Shown here: in pieces, positions 17,549 through 25,438 of the stretch
How positions within the stretch are numbered: position 1 is the first letter of the stretch
How the letters are laid out: each line of letters begins with the position of its first letter
NCBI GenBank assembly: GCA_028871815.1
Contig: JAGWMJ010000004.1
Coordinates: 274,819 to 338,818 of the forward strand
DNA: 64,000 nt
Direction: 5' to 3'
From: Armatimonadota bacterium
GTDB lineage: Bacteria > Armatimonadota > Chthonomonadetes > Chthonomonadales > Chthonomonadaceae
The notes under the pieces: generated by a model
Told to the model about the DNA's origin: nothing
What the model saw: the letters and a program-made list of their open reading frames with translations, nothing else
Databases searched by the model: none
Program-made: the position numbers and the translations under genes

Positions 17549-18184
17549 CTACGGAGGCGGAACGCCCTCAGGCTCCGACTGTTCGGTTTTTGCTGGATGC
17601 AACTTCCGTTCAATAGATTGCGCCACCGCAATCAGGTCTGATGGGGCCGGCCGTACCCGGTCGTTCGGGTTGATGTATGCGAACGCAATACTGGCGTCGC
17701 CTCCTACAACAAACGTGGCCGCTCTCAGGACAGTACTGCCGGTATACCGACCCGCATAGAGTTTGGCGGCATCGCCGGTCTTGTCCGACAGAAAGGTAAT
17801 CCATTTGAGCTTGTACCGGTCACGCATCTGCTTCTGCGCCGCCGGATCCTCGTTGGATATCGCGAAAACCTGAGCGTGCGTTTTGAGAATGCCGGATTTG
17901 GATAGCCCAACCTGAGCCATCTGCTGATTGCAGTACGGTCACCAGATGCCACGGTAAAAGATCAGGATCACAGGGCGTTTGCCAAACTGGCGGCCCACAG
18001 TTACGCTCTTACCGTCCACCGCGGGCAACGTGAATGAAGCCGCCTTCTTTCCAACGAACCCTTGCGTGTAATCGGGCGGCTTCGGTGGAGGTTGCGGACT
18101 CTGTACGGCGGTCTGGCACGCGGAAGGCATGCATGTGACGAGCAGCGCGGTCGCGGCAAGCGCCATGTTAACCACGCATTTCAC
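17549..18184 (-). CDS. Peroxiredoxin-like (AhpC/TSA) protein with TGA at the catalytic Cys: probable selenoprotein
   Basis: Read through one TGA (17939-17941), this frame gives a 211-residue thioredoxin-fold protein. The N-terminus is an export or lipoprotein signal with a hydrophobic run and Cys in LLVTC and MPSAC. The conserved FYRGIW is followed by the TGA and PYCNQQ, so the TGA falls exactly where this peroxiredoxin-like family has its peroxidatic Cys (W-C-P-Y-C). Translation as selenocysteine gives a UxxC redox motif (U82, C85). The frame then continues for 126 residues of good family sequence (AISNEDPAAQ, FLSDKTGDAAKLYAG). The start is GTG at 18184 with GGAGGA six bases upstream. TGA is a true stop elsewhere in the window, so a changed code is excluded. 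Alternatives are a sequencing error or a recent nonsense mutation, but a SECIS-like hairpin at the right place favours recoding. Confidence 0.8.
17901..17921 (-). promoter_or_regulatory. Bacterial SECIS-like hairpin for selenocysteine insertion
   Basis: On the mRNA, GAUGGCUC and GGGCUAUC form an unbroken 8-bp stem (with G-U pairs) closing the loop AGGUU. The loop has G in its second position, starts 25 bases after the UGA, and the stem begins 17 bases after it, within the limits known for bacterial SECIS elements read by SelB. The hairpin lies inside the coding frame, as required in bacteria. Confidence 0.65.
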
Positions 18185-18635
18185 GGCGATTCCTCCATTC
18201 TGGACCATAGATTGACCGAACTGTACGGCGGTATTTCGCTGCCCTTGGACCGCTTACCTGCGTGCGCGGCATAGTCAACGCAAGTAGGGCCGCTGCCAGG
18301 TCTCAACTACTGTGCGCCGTCCCCCAGCGCAGCGGGGATCGTGATGGAGCCCGGCTTGGCGCGTCACGCGAAGCCCTTTGACTCGTCCATATGACTTGCG
18401 GTACAGACCTCCTTTGGAAGCTGAAGTCGCAGGAGCAATCAGCAATAGTGCTCGTTCCCGGCGGCAGCTCAAGCGCCACTGCCTGTGAATTTGCTCACGA
18501 TGGCGTACACAGGCGGCCCGAAGTGAAACGATACCGCGCGTGAGTGTGTCTAAGTAGATGTTTCCACCCGGAGCGCTGGGCAAGTGCCGCCGCAGTAGCG
18601 AGGCGGCCTTATACCGGGCAGGAAGGAGATGCGTT
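18185..18635. other. Divergent intergenic stretch, no gene seen
   Basis: About 450 bases separate the minus-strand selenoprotein candidate and the plus-strand sigma factor. Short frames occur but none has a start with a ribosome binding site or recognised content. It should carry both promoters; none is clear enough to place. Confidence 0.4.
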
Positions 18636-19301
18636 ATGGCGGCGGCGAAATCAGATGGCAGTTCGACGGCAGCGCTCCCACCGTGCGATCACCGCGAATT
18701 CCAGCGACTCATTGAGCGCACTAAGCGCCAAGCCTATAACATGGCATACCGCATGACCGGCAATCGGGAAGATGCAGAGGACCTCACGCAGGAGGCCTAT
18801 TTACGCGCGTATCGCTCCTTTGGCACCTACAACCGACAAATGCCGTTTGAGAGCTGGTTCTTTCGCATCCTCTCCAACCTCTTTATCGATCTGGTGCGTC
18901 GCAAGCCGAAAATCCGACCGCTCTCTCTCGATCAGCCCGTTTCCGATGAGGAATCCGACACGAATCTGATCCTTCAGGTCGCCGACGAATCGGCAAATCC
19001 GGAGCATCAGGTACTGGATGCGATGCTCGATGAGAACCTCCAGGCGGCACTCGACTCGCTGCCGGATCCGTTTCGCATCGCCGTTCTGATGTGCGATGTG
19101 GAGGGAATGAGCTACGAGGCGATCGGGAAAGCAATGCACTCCTCGATCGGGACCGTCCGATCGCGAATCCATCGCGGAAGAACGCTGTTGCGGAAGCGTC
19201 TTGCGGCGCCTACGCCGGCAAAGCGTGGACTGCGTGCGCGCCTCAAACCGTTGATCCCTACGGACTCGGGAGAGCGATCCGGAACGCCCGAGCCGGCCTG
19301 A
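18636..19301 (+). CDS. ECF RNA polymerase sigma factor
   Basis: This 221-residue group IV sigma factor directs RNA polymerase to stress- or envelope-type promoters. Region 2 is clear (AYRMTGNREDAEDLTQEAYLRAY and PFESWFFRILSNLFIDLVRRK), as is region 4 (LPDPFRIAVLMCDVEGMSYEAIGKAM, then GTVRSRIHRGR). The ATG at 18636 is preferred because GGAAGGAG lies seven bases upstream. No anti-sigma gene follows, so its control is unknown. It is divergent from the peroxiredoxin-like selenoprotein gene, which could be a target, but this is only inferred from position. Confidence 0.92.
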   Translation: MAAAKSDGSSTAALPPCDHREFQRLIERTKRQAYNMAYRMTGNREDAEDLTQEAYLRAYRSFGTYNRQMPFESWFFRILSNLFIDLVRRKPKIRPLSLDQPVSDEESDTNLILQVADESANPEHQVLDAMLDENLQAALDSLPDPFRIAVLMCDVEGMSYEAIGKAMHSSIGTVRSRIHRGRTLLRKRLAAPTPAKRGLRARLKPLIPTDSGERSGTPEPA

Positions 19302-19429
19302 CTCGTTCACGTCGGCGGACCATTTGTACGTCTCCATGGCCGATCGTGCGTTGGTGCGGGTAACATTCTCCCTGCACTGATACGGATGGGCAGCTAGCTT
19401 GGCATGCTCGCCGTCCGCAACCACGCACC

Positions 19430-20221
19430 GTGCCAACACGCTTTGTAGATACCCACTGTCACCTGAATGCGCCTGAGTTTACGGATGACTGGCCGGAAGT
19501 ACTGGCACGGGCAGTGGATCTTGGTATGGCGGCCGCCATCGTGGTGGCTTATGACCAGCTTAGCGCTGAGCGCGCACTGGCCCTGGCAGCTGAACACCCG
19601 GAGAGGCTCTGTGCATCGGTGGGCATTCACCCCGACGCCGTTGCAGAGTGGCAGGCGTCAGAGAACTGGGTACGTGGTATCGCTCGCTCCGGCGCCGTAG
19701 TGGCTGTTGGCGAAGTCGGTCTGGATCGTGCTCGTGGCCAGCTGCTGGATAGCCAGTTACCAGTTTTTGAGGCGCAGTTGGCGATCGCCGAAGCGTGCCA
19801 ACTGCCGCTAATTGTACACTGCCGCGATGCCTGGGTTGAGCTTCTCGAGGTCATCGAGCGCTGGGAGGGCCGGGTGAGTGGCGTCTTGCACTGCTTTACA
19901 GGCAGTGTGGACGACGCCAGACGCGCCACCAATGCCGGGTGGTATCTCGGTTTCGGCGGGATCGTTACCTACCCAAAAGCCGAAAACGTTCGCGCGGCGG
20001 CTGCTGCAGCGCCCGCGGCACACATCCTGCTGGAGACCGATGCGCCGTGGCTGGCGCCTGTTCCAAATCGCGGCAAGCGCAATGAGCCGGCGTACATTCC
20101 TGCAGTCGCGGCTGCGTTGGCGGAACTTCGTAACGAACCCCTTGAGCAACTGTATCACTCTACAACCGCAAACGCCGCGGCGTGTTTTCCAGCAGCTGCA
20201 CGGATTATGAGCAGCGCATGA
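19430..20221 (+). CDS. tatD: TatD family metal-dependent DNase
   Basis: TatD proteins are TIM-barrel 3'-5' exonucleases of the cytoplasm. The 263-residue protein has DTHCHL at residues 7-12, GEVGLD near 96, VHCRD near 126, LHCFTG near 147 and the metal Asp in LETDAPWLAP near 200. The GTG start follows a 128-base gap from the sigma-factor gene. Its TGA stop overlaps the ATG of the next gene (ATGA), so the two are coupled. Confidence 0.94.
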   Translation: MPTRFVDTHCHLNAPEFTDDWPEVLARAVDLGMAAAIVVAYDQLSAERALALAAEHPERLCASVGIHPDAVAEWQASENWVRGIARSGAVVAVGEVGLDRARGQLLDSQLPVFEAQLAIAEACQLPLIVHCRDAWVELLEVIERWEGRVSGVLHCFTGSVDDARRATNAGWYLGFGGIVTYPKAENVRAAAAAAPAAHILLETDAPWLAPVPNRGKRNEPAYIPAVAAALAELRNEPLEQLYHSTTANAAACFPAAARIMSSA

Positions 20222-21504
20222 ACATCCTTCTGATTGTGGTGGATACGCTTCGAGCAAGCCGGTTGGGCTGCTATGGCTACCCGCTGCCGGTCAGCCCACG
20301 TATCGATGCGCTCGCTCGAGAGGGACTTCTGTTCGAGAACTGCATTGCGCCCGGTATACCGACAACACCGGCGCATACCACGCTGTATACCGGTCTGCAT
20401 CCAATTGAACACAACATCGTGTCGCACGGTGGAGCGGTGGATCTTGACAGGAAGATCGACGTACTACCGGAACTGCTTCAGCAGACCGGGGTAACCACCG
20501 CCGCTGTGGACAATCTGGTGGATATCAAGCCCTGGCTGGGCCGTGGCTACGAGTTCTACATCAATCCGTCGTTTCGACACAAGCTGCGCCTGATGATTAC
20601 GGCCGAAGAAGTCAACGCCCGCGCGATACCGTGGTTGATGAGCCACTCACGCGAGTCGTTCTTCCTGTTTGTCCACTACTGGGACCCACATACGCCATAC
20701 GCTCCGCCCACCGGGTACGAGCGGTTCTATCCGAAGAGCCGCGACCGGTTTTCCGCCCAGTTCAACTCCATGGAGCGGTTGAAGGAGCAGCCCCTGTGGC
20801 GTATGTTTGGCGATATCTGGTTCAACAAGCTGGGACCCGTAACCGATGCCGACTACGTGTCATCACTGTACGATGCCGAGATACGGTATGTGGACGACGG
20901 CATCGCGGCGCTGTTGGAAGCCCTGGAGGCCAGTGGCGCCGCGGACGACACGATGGTTGTGCTGGTGGGCGACCACGGCGAAAGCCTGACAGAGCACGAT
21001 ATCTACTTTGATCACCATGGGCTATATGAGGACGTTGTGCGCGTACCGCTCATTATCCGCGCTCCCGGTAGGGTGCGCGCCGGCAACCGGCATCCAGGAA
21101 TGGTCTCGCACATCGACGTCGCCCCGACCATAATGGCCGCCGCCGGTGGGCCCGTATCACCGGCGATGAGAGGCAGGGACTTGTTGGCGGGCTCATTATC
21201 ACCAGACGAGCCAATCGTATGCTGTGAATGCACCTGGCAGGCAAAGTGGGGTGTTCGTACTTCAAACCGCAAGTACATCGAATCGCGCAAACCCGACCAC
21301 CACAATATGCCGTTGTACGAACTGTACGACCTGGTAGCCGATCCAAACGAACAAGTGAACCTTGCTCCGAACAGGCCGGATGAGGTGCAGCAATGGCACA
21401 CGTGGCTGAATGAGTGGATTACACACGCCTTAGAGAGATGCGGGCGGAGTGAGGATCCGCTGGAAGCGCAGGAATTGACCCTGGGAAAGCGCTGGTACCG
21501 ATAG
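20218..21504 (+). CDS. Alkaline-phosphatase-superfamily hydrolase (sulfatase-like, Thr nucleophile)
   Basis: This 428-residue enzyme has the sulfatase/phosphodiesterase fold: N-terminal metal Asp in VVDTLRA, and the second metal site in VGDHGESLTEH near 255. The nucleophile motif reads TTPAHTTLYTG, where sulfatases have C/S-x-P-x-R; Thr sits at the nucleophile position and His replaces Arg. Formylglycine is therefore impossible, and a phosphodiesterase, phosphatase or phosphotransferase role is more likely than sulfatase. There is no signal peptide or membrane segment. It is coupled to tatD by ATGA. Confidence 0.85.
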   Translation: MNILLIVVDTLRASRLGCYGYPLPVSPRIDALAREGLLFENCIAPGIPTTPAHTTLYTGLHPIEHNIVSHGGAVDLDRKIDVLPELLQQTGVTTAAVDNLVDIKPWLGRGYEFYINPSFRHKLRLMITAEEVNARAIPWLMSHSRESFFLFVHYWDPHTPYAPPTGYERFYPKSRDRFSAQFNSMERLKEQPLWRMFGDIWFNKLGPVTDADYVSSLYDAEIRYVDDGIAALLEALEASGAADDTMVVLVGDHGESLTEHDIYFDHHGLYEDVVRVPLIIRAPGRVRAGNRHPGMVSHIDVAPTIMAAAGGPVSPAMRGRDLLAGSLSPDEPIVCCECTWQAKWGVRTSNRKYIESRKPDHHNMPLYELYDLVADPNEQVNLAPNRPDEVQQWHTWLNEWITHALERCGRSEDPLEAQELTLGKRWYR

Positions 21505-21509
21505 CCGCG

Positions 21510-22796
21510 TCAGGGGCTTCGCCGAAGCACGAACATACTCTCTTCCACGGGTGCTGCTCCAAACTCCGGTTGCTGTCCCTGCTCAAGCATTGACTCGCCG
21601 CCGCGCTGATGGGAAGCAACTCCAATGGTTGGCTCCGGTACCTGCGATTCCTCGTCCGTGCCTGGTTCCGTTCGGCTGCGGCTCAACTGCAATTTGCGAA
21701 GCATCTGTTTTAGCTCCGCCACGTTCGAGGAACGGGAGATTGCCTCTCCCTCGCTCACGGTGTTCTCCATCACCAACTGGAGCAGTGCCTGGTTCATCGT
21801 GCGCATGCCCCAGTAACCGTCTTCACCATCCTGACGCATCATTCCATAGAGGTCGCCATGTTGGCCATCTGCCAGTAGATGCTCGATCGTGGGGTTGACT
21901 ACCAGCATCTCCAGAGCCGCGGCAAGCGCGTGACCCGATAAGCATGGCAGCAGTTTCTGCGAGATGACGCCGCGGAGCGAAACGCTGAGCCGCTGCCATA
22001 AAAGCGGTCGCTCGGCCGGCGGATACAGGTTCGCCACACGTTCGATGGTCTCGCAGGCGCCGGCCGTGTGCAGCGTTCCAAATACAAGGTGCCCGGTCTC
22101 TGACGCTTGAAGGGCTACGTCCAGCGTACGCTGGTCGCGCACTTCTCCCATCAGAATCACATTCGGTGTTTGGCGCAGTACCTGCTTGAGAGCCTCTTCA
22201 TAGGAGTGTGTGTCAACCCCGACCTCGCGCTGGCTGATCATCGCCAGCTTGTCCTGATAGACATATTCGATCGGGTCTTCCAGCGTGATGATGTTCACCG
22301 CGAAGTGCCGATTGATATGCTCGATCATGGCCGCAAGCGTCGTGGATTTCCCGGATCCGGTCGGACCCGTCACCAGCACGAGACCGTCGCGGTATTCCGT
22401 CAAGCGCGATACCGCCTCAACCGGTATCCCGACCTCATCCAGAGTGCGCACGGTAAGTGGCACCAATCGGCAGGTGGTTGCCACAGAATCGCGCTCAAAG
22501 TAGCAGTTCTGGCGGATACGCGCCACACCCGGAACTGTGAACGACAGGTTCATCTCCAGATGCTCGGCAAAGCGCTGTTGCTGCGCATGCGACATCTGCT
22601 CCTCCGCAAGCGCTCGAGTCTGTTCGGGCGTAAGCGCCGCTCCTTCTGACTTCGAGATCTTGCCGTAACACTTGAAGCCCGGCGGGGAACCGGCTTTTAG
22701 GAACAGATCGGACGCGCCCATGCTCGCTGCCTGAGCGATGAGTTCCAGTAGTGTGGGAGATTGCACGTTTGCTGAGTTGTTGGAGTCCGTTTGCAT
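21510..22796 (-). CDS. pilT: Type IV pilus retraction ATPase PilT
   Basis: PilT is a hexameric cytoplasmic ATPase that depolymerises type IV pili. The 428-residue protein has Walker A (GPTGSGKST), the Asp box (ITLEDPIEYVY), Walker B (VILMGEVRDQRT) and the His box (GHLVFGTLHTAGACETIERV). An Asp/Glu/Gln-rich C-terminal tail of about 50 residues exceeds the usual family length. The ATG at 22796 is used; an ATG at 22850 would add 18 residues. It is not near the secretion cluster at 53 kb, whose ATPase is GspE. Confidence 0.92.
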   Translation of the reverse strand: MQTDSNNSANVQSPTLLELIAQAASMGASDLFLKAGSPPGFKCYGKISKSEGAALTPEQTRALAEEQMSHAQQQRFAEHLEMNLSFTVPGVARIRQNCYFERDSVATTCRLVPLTVRTLDEVGIPVEAVSRLTEYRDGLVLVTGPTGSGKSTTLAAMIEHINRHFAVNIITLEDPIEYVYQDKLAMISQREVGVDTHSYEEALKQVLRQTPNVILMGEVRDQRTLDVALQASETGHLVFGTLHTAGACETIERVANLYPPAERPLLWQRLSVSLRGVISQKLLPCLSGHALAAALEMLVVNPTIEHLLADGQHGDLYGMMRQDGEDGYWGMRTMNQALLQLVMENTVSEGEAISRSSNVAELKQMLRKLQLSRSRTEPGTDEESQVPEPTIGVASHQRGGESMLEQGQQPEFGAAPVEESMFVLRRSP

Positions 22797-22940
22797 GCTC
22801 GGCGTTATCTCTCGGACGCAGCCGCTGGTTGGCTCGTCACGCAGGGTCATTGAGTCCCGACAAACAAGATGTGCATCTGCTGGCCGGAATGCTCCGCGCC
22901 AGAGTACCGTAGTGGCGATAAGCCGAGCGGGAATAGTGCC

Positions 22941-23810
22941 CTAACGTTCGGAATCGGCAGCCGGCGCGTTGGCGCGGCTCAGCCGCACGCCGGTCAGCTC
23001 ATCGAGCCTGCGCAGCGCCGAGTACCGGTCGATCAAAGCCGACAGGGAGTACCGTTCCGCCAGCACGTGCACCGTGAGCAGCACGAGTACCGCCGCGATG
23101 CGAACGGAAACCGGCAGCGTCAGGAACCCGATGCCAATTGCAGCGCCGAGCGAATTGCTCCCCACATCGCCCAGCATCAGTAACGCCTTGCGGTCGTAGA
23201 ACCACTCCAGGAGAGCCGGCACGGCCAACACGGCCAACGGCAGGAGTCTCCCTAGTTGGGTGGGACAAAGCAGCCACACAGCGACGCCGGTGAAGCACGC
23301 CATCCCGATAAATGCCGCGGTGGCGCGACCCGGTCGGACGTCGAGCAGGTTGATAACATTGGCGCTCAATGCGATGAGCAGGCTGTTCAGAACCCACACG
23401 GCCGCCGAAGGCGGCACGAATTGCCGTGCGATCCATAAAGCTGCGGCAAGGCCGCCGACGGCCTTTACAAGGCCGGTTGTTATGCGCCGCTCCTGCACCA
23501 GCGCGCGCAGGTGGCCGCGGATGCCGCGTGCGCGGCTGTCGCCGAGCCAGTCGTCAATGAGTCCCAGCGTGCCGAACAGCACCAGCGCAATGATCCAGAG
23601 GGAATATGAGGGGGCAGCGAGACGTGGCCAGTCGGAGAGCGTCGCAAGGATGAGAGAGGCGGTTCCGACCACCACGATTCCTGCGGCTATCGGTACAGGT
23701 TCCCCCACGAAGTTGGGTCGAACGGCTTCTGCATGCAGTGCAGCACGACGGAACGCAGGTAAGCCCGCGATCAAACAGAGGGCAGCGGCGATCGTCGTAG
23801 CCCAGATCAC
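22941..23810 (-). CDS. MraY/WecA-like glycosyl-phosphotransferase
   Basis: The 289-residue polytopic membrane protein belongs to the group that transfers a sugar phosphate onto a polyprenyl carrier. It keeps FGTLGLIDDWLGD near residue 85 (Mg-binding Asp pair), ALSANVINLLDVRPGRA near 150 and LMLGDVGSNSLGAAIG near 210. Regular MraY is usually longer, so this is a shortened relative. The GTG at 23810 overlaps the stop of the GT2 gene (GTGA), which fixes the start. The neighbours GT2, SteB-like and SteA suggest a role in envelope building or cell separation. Confidence 0.85.
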   Translation of the reverse strand: MIWATTIAAALCLIAGLPAFRRAALHAEAVRPNFVGEPVPIAAGIVVVGTASLILATLSDWPRLAAPSYSLWIIALVLFGTLGLIDDWLGDSRARGIRGHLRALVQERRITTGLVKAVGGLAAALWIARQFVPPSAAVWVLNSLLIALSANVINLLDVRPGRATAAFIGMACFTGVAVWLLCPTQLGRLLPLAVLAVPALLEWFYDRKALLMLGDVGSNSLGAAIGIGFLTLPVSVRIAAVLVLLTVHVLAERYSLSALIDRYSALRRLDELTGVRLSRANAPAADSER

Positions 23811-24550
23811 TGTTTGTTCGCCCCCCGCGAGCGGCGCCGTCTTGGGAGCGCGGCAAGCCCAACCGCGACGGAAACATCGACAAACTGACGCGCGCGGTGC
23901 CTCCAACCGGCGACACTGTTTCCGGTGACGCGATGCGTGAAGTCAGCCTCGACCTCCACAACCCGCGCGCCGCGACGCAAGGCGTCGATCGTCGCGGCGA
24001 CTTCAACGCCCCAACCACGCGGCAGGCGCTCCGGCAGCATGCAGCGACGGATCGCACGCTGACCGCTGAGCGGGGCGACTGCCGTGAAGCCCGTCAGCCG
24101 GCGTATACCCCATCGCGCGAGGCGCACCACCATCCCGCGTCCGCGTCTCGGCCCTCCGCTCCCCGGCAAAATCGCGATCGCAAGATCGGCTTCGCCGGCT
24201 TCAATTGGCCGGAGGAGCTCGGCGACCGCCGCGACCGACTTTCCAAGGTCGGCATCTAGAAGGAGCGCCGTGTCCTCGTCGATCAACGGGATGCCCGCCA
24301 TCAGCGCAGCTCCTTTGCCGGCATGACGTATGGATATTACACGCGTGGCGCCGGAGGCGCGGGCCACCTCGACCGTCGAATCGGTCGAGCCATCATCCAC
24401 GACCAGAATCTGTGTGATGTTGGCGGTCAGTGCGGCTAGCGCGCGAAGCGTCTCTCCGATCCGCTCCGCTTCGTTCCAGGCCGCGATCAAGACGGTGACG
24501 CGTGGGCCGGCAAACACCTGAACGTCACCGCGATTTGCTTGAGGCGGCAT
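23807..24550 (-). CDS. Family 2 glycosyltransferase
   Basis: This 247-residue cytoplasmic GT-A enzyme has VLIAAWNEAERIGETL at the N-terminus, VVDDGSTDSTVE (nucleotide-binding DD) near residue 50 and LLLDADLG (DxD) near 95, plus PLSGQRA and a C-terminal RXXXH-type helix (HRVTGNSVAGWRHRARQF). It resembles dolichyl-phosphate-sugar synthase-like enzymes that load a sugar on a lipid carrier. It is coupled by GTGA to the MraY-like gene and starts five bases after the SteB-like gene. Confidence 0.88.
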   Translation of the reverse strand: MPPQANRGDVQVFAGPRVTVLIAAWNEAERIGETLRALAALTANITQILVVDDGSTDSTVEVARASGATRVISIRHAGKGAALMAGIPLIDEDTALLLDADLGKSVAAVAELLRPIEAGEADLAIAILPGSGGPRRGRGMVVRLARWGIRRLTGFTAVAPLSGQRAIRRCMLPERLPRGWGVEVAATIDALRRGARVVEVEADFTHRVTGNSVAGWRHRARQFVDVSVAVGLAALPRRRRSRGANKQ

Positions 24551-24555
24551 CAGTA

Positions 24556-25410
24556 CTATGGTGCAGCTGGGTCCGGCATCAGTTGGTGCGCCGTCGGCTT
24601 AACGCCGAAGTCATCGGGATCGCGCTTGAACGAGAGAACCAGCGAGGTTTGACCAATAACCGTATCCACATCGTCCACGGTAGCCAGCTGGAGGCCCGCC
24701 GCATGGTATGCCGCCACGTCCGACACCGTCGCTGACTCCGGCTCGGCCATTGTTACCGTGATGCCTGAATTCTGGAGACCGCGGACCAAGGGTGCGTCGA
24801 TTTCGTCGATGCGGCCGGCATCAGCCTCACGACCGCCGCCCACAATCACCGCGTCATGGCAGCCAATCGAAAAATCTGTGTCCGCATGCGTCGTCACCAT
24901 CCCGACCGACACGAGGCTCGGCAGCAGCGCTCGCTCTGGATTGTCGCCATGCGCCACGATGTTTGCGAGCGCGGTTACCAACTCCTGCCGCGAGGCGGGG
25001 GCTTGCGACCCAGCACGGCTGATCGTGGCCAATCGTCGAGCCACGTCCGAATCGTCCCCGGAGGCTCGGGTACCTAGCGTCATCACGCCGGTAACCGTGG
25101 CGCCCGCCTGCTCAAGTGTATCAGCCACCGAGGCGCCCGTATCCGGGTAGTCACCGGTGATAACAACCGCAATTCGATACCCGGTGAGTTTGTTGACCAA
25201 AAACACCGGCGAAACCCGTGTAGCATAGGTTTTGTATGGTTCCAATTGCGTCGTTTGCTGCGTCAGCGTGCGACCGAGGTCCGAGATGGCATTCGCCTGC
25301 CGTGCGGTAACGGTTGGCGAGCCGTACAGCCCTCCAATCAACAGACCCACCGCAAGTGCGAAGAAGATCGCCGACACGGTGATCACGTGATACTTGAATC
25401 CAGGTCCCAG
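24556..25410 (-). CDS. SteB/MctB-like membrane-anchored protein
   Basis: The product resembles the DUF3186 'copper transporter' family (MctB/SteB): one N-terminal membrane anchor (YHVITVSAIFFALAVGLLIGG), a short coiled coil (about 40-65) and an extracytoplasmic alpha/beta domain with VVITGDYPDTGA and VIVGGGREADA. SteB works with SteA in actinobacterial cell separation. The family start (xxFxYHxxTVxA) needs codons upstream of the first GTG (25386). A CTG at 25410 lies five bases after GGAGG and gives GPGFKYHVITV, so CTG initiation is inferred. It follows steA by 28 bases. Confidence 0.8.
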   Translation of the reverse strand: MGPGFKYHVITVSAIFFALAVGLLIGGLYGSPTVTARQANAISDLGRTLTQQTTQLEPYKTYATRVSPVFLVNKLTGYRIAVVITGDYPDTGASVADTLEQAGATVTGVMTLGTRASGDDSDVARRLATISRAGSQAPASRQELVTALANIVAHGDNPERALLPSLVSVGMVTTHADTDFSIGCHDAVIVGGGREADAGRIDEIDAPLVRGLQNSGITVTMAEPESATVSDVAAYHAAGLQLATVDDVDTVIGQTSLVLSFKRDPDDFGVKPTAHQLMPDPAAP

Positions 25411-25438
25411 CTTTGCCTCCAGAATACGCGGACCGCAC

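Noticed and set aside
17939..17941. TGA read as Trp (changed genetic code)
   Set aside because: Many genes here end in TGA with overlapping starts, and the position in homologues is Cys, not Trp.
17939..18208. Reading the peroxiredoxin-like gene as two separate genes
   Set aside because: The first part would end just before the active-site residue and the second would lack it; both are halves of one domain in the same frame.
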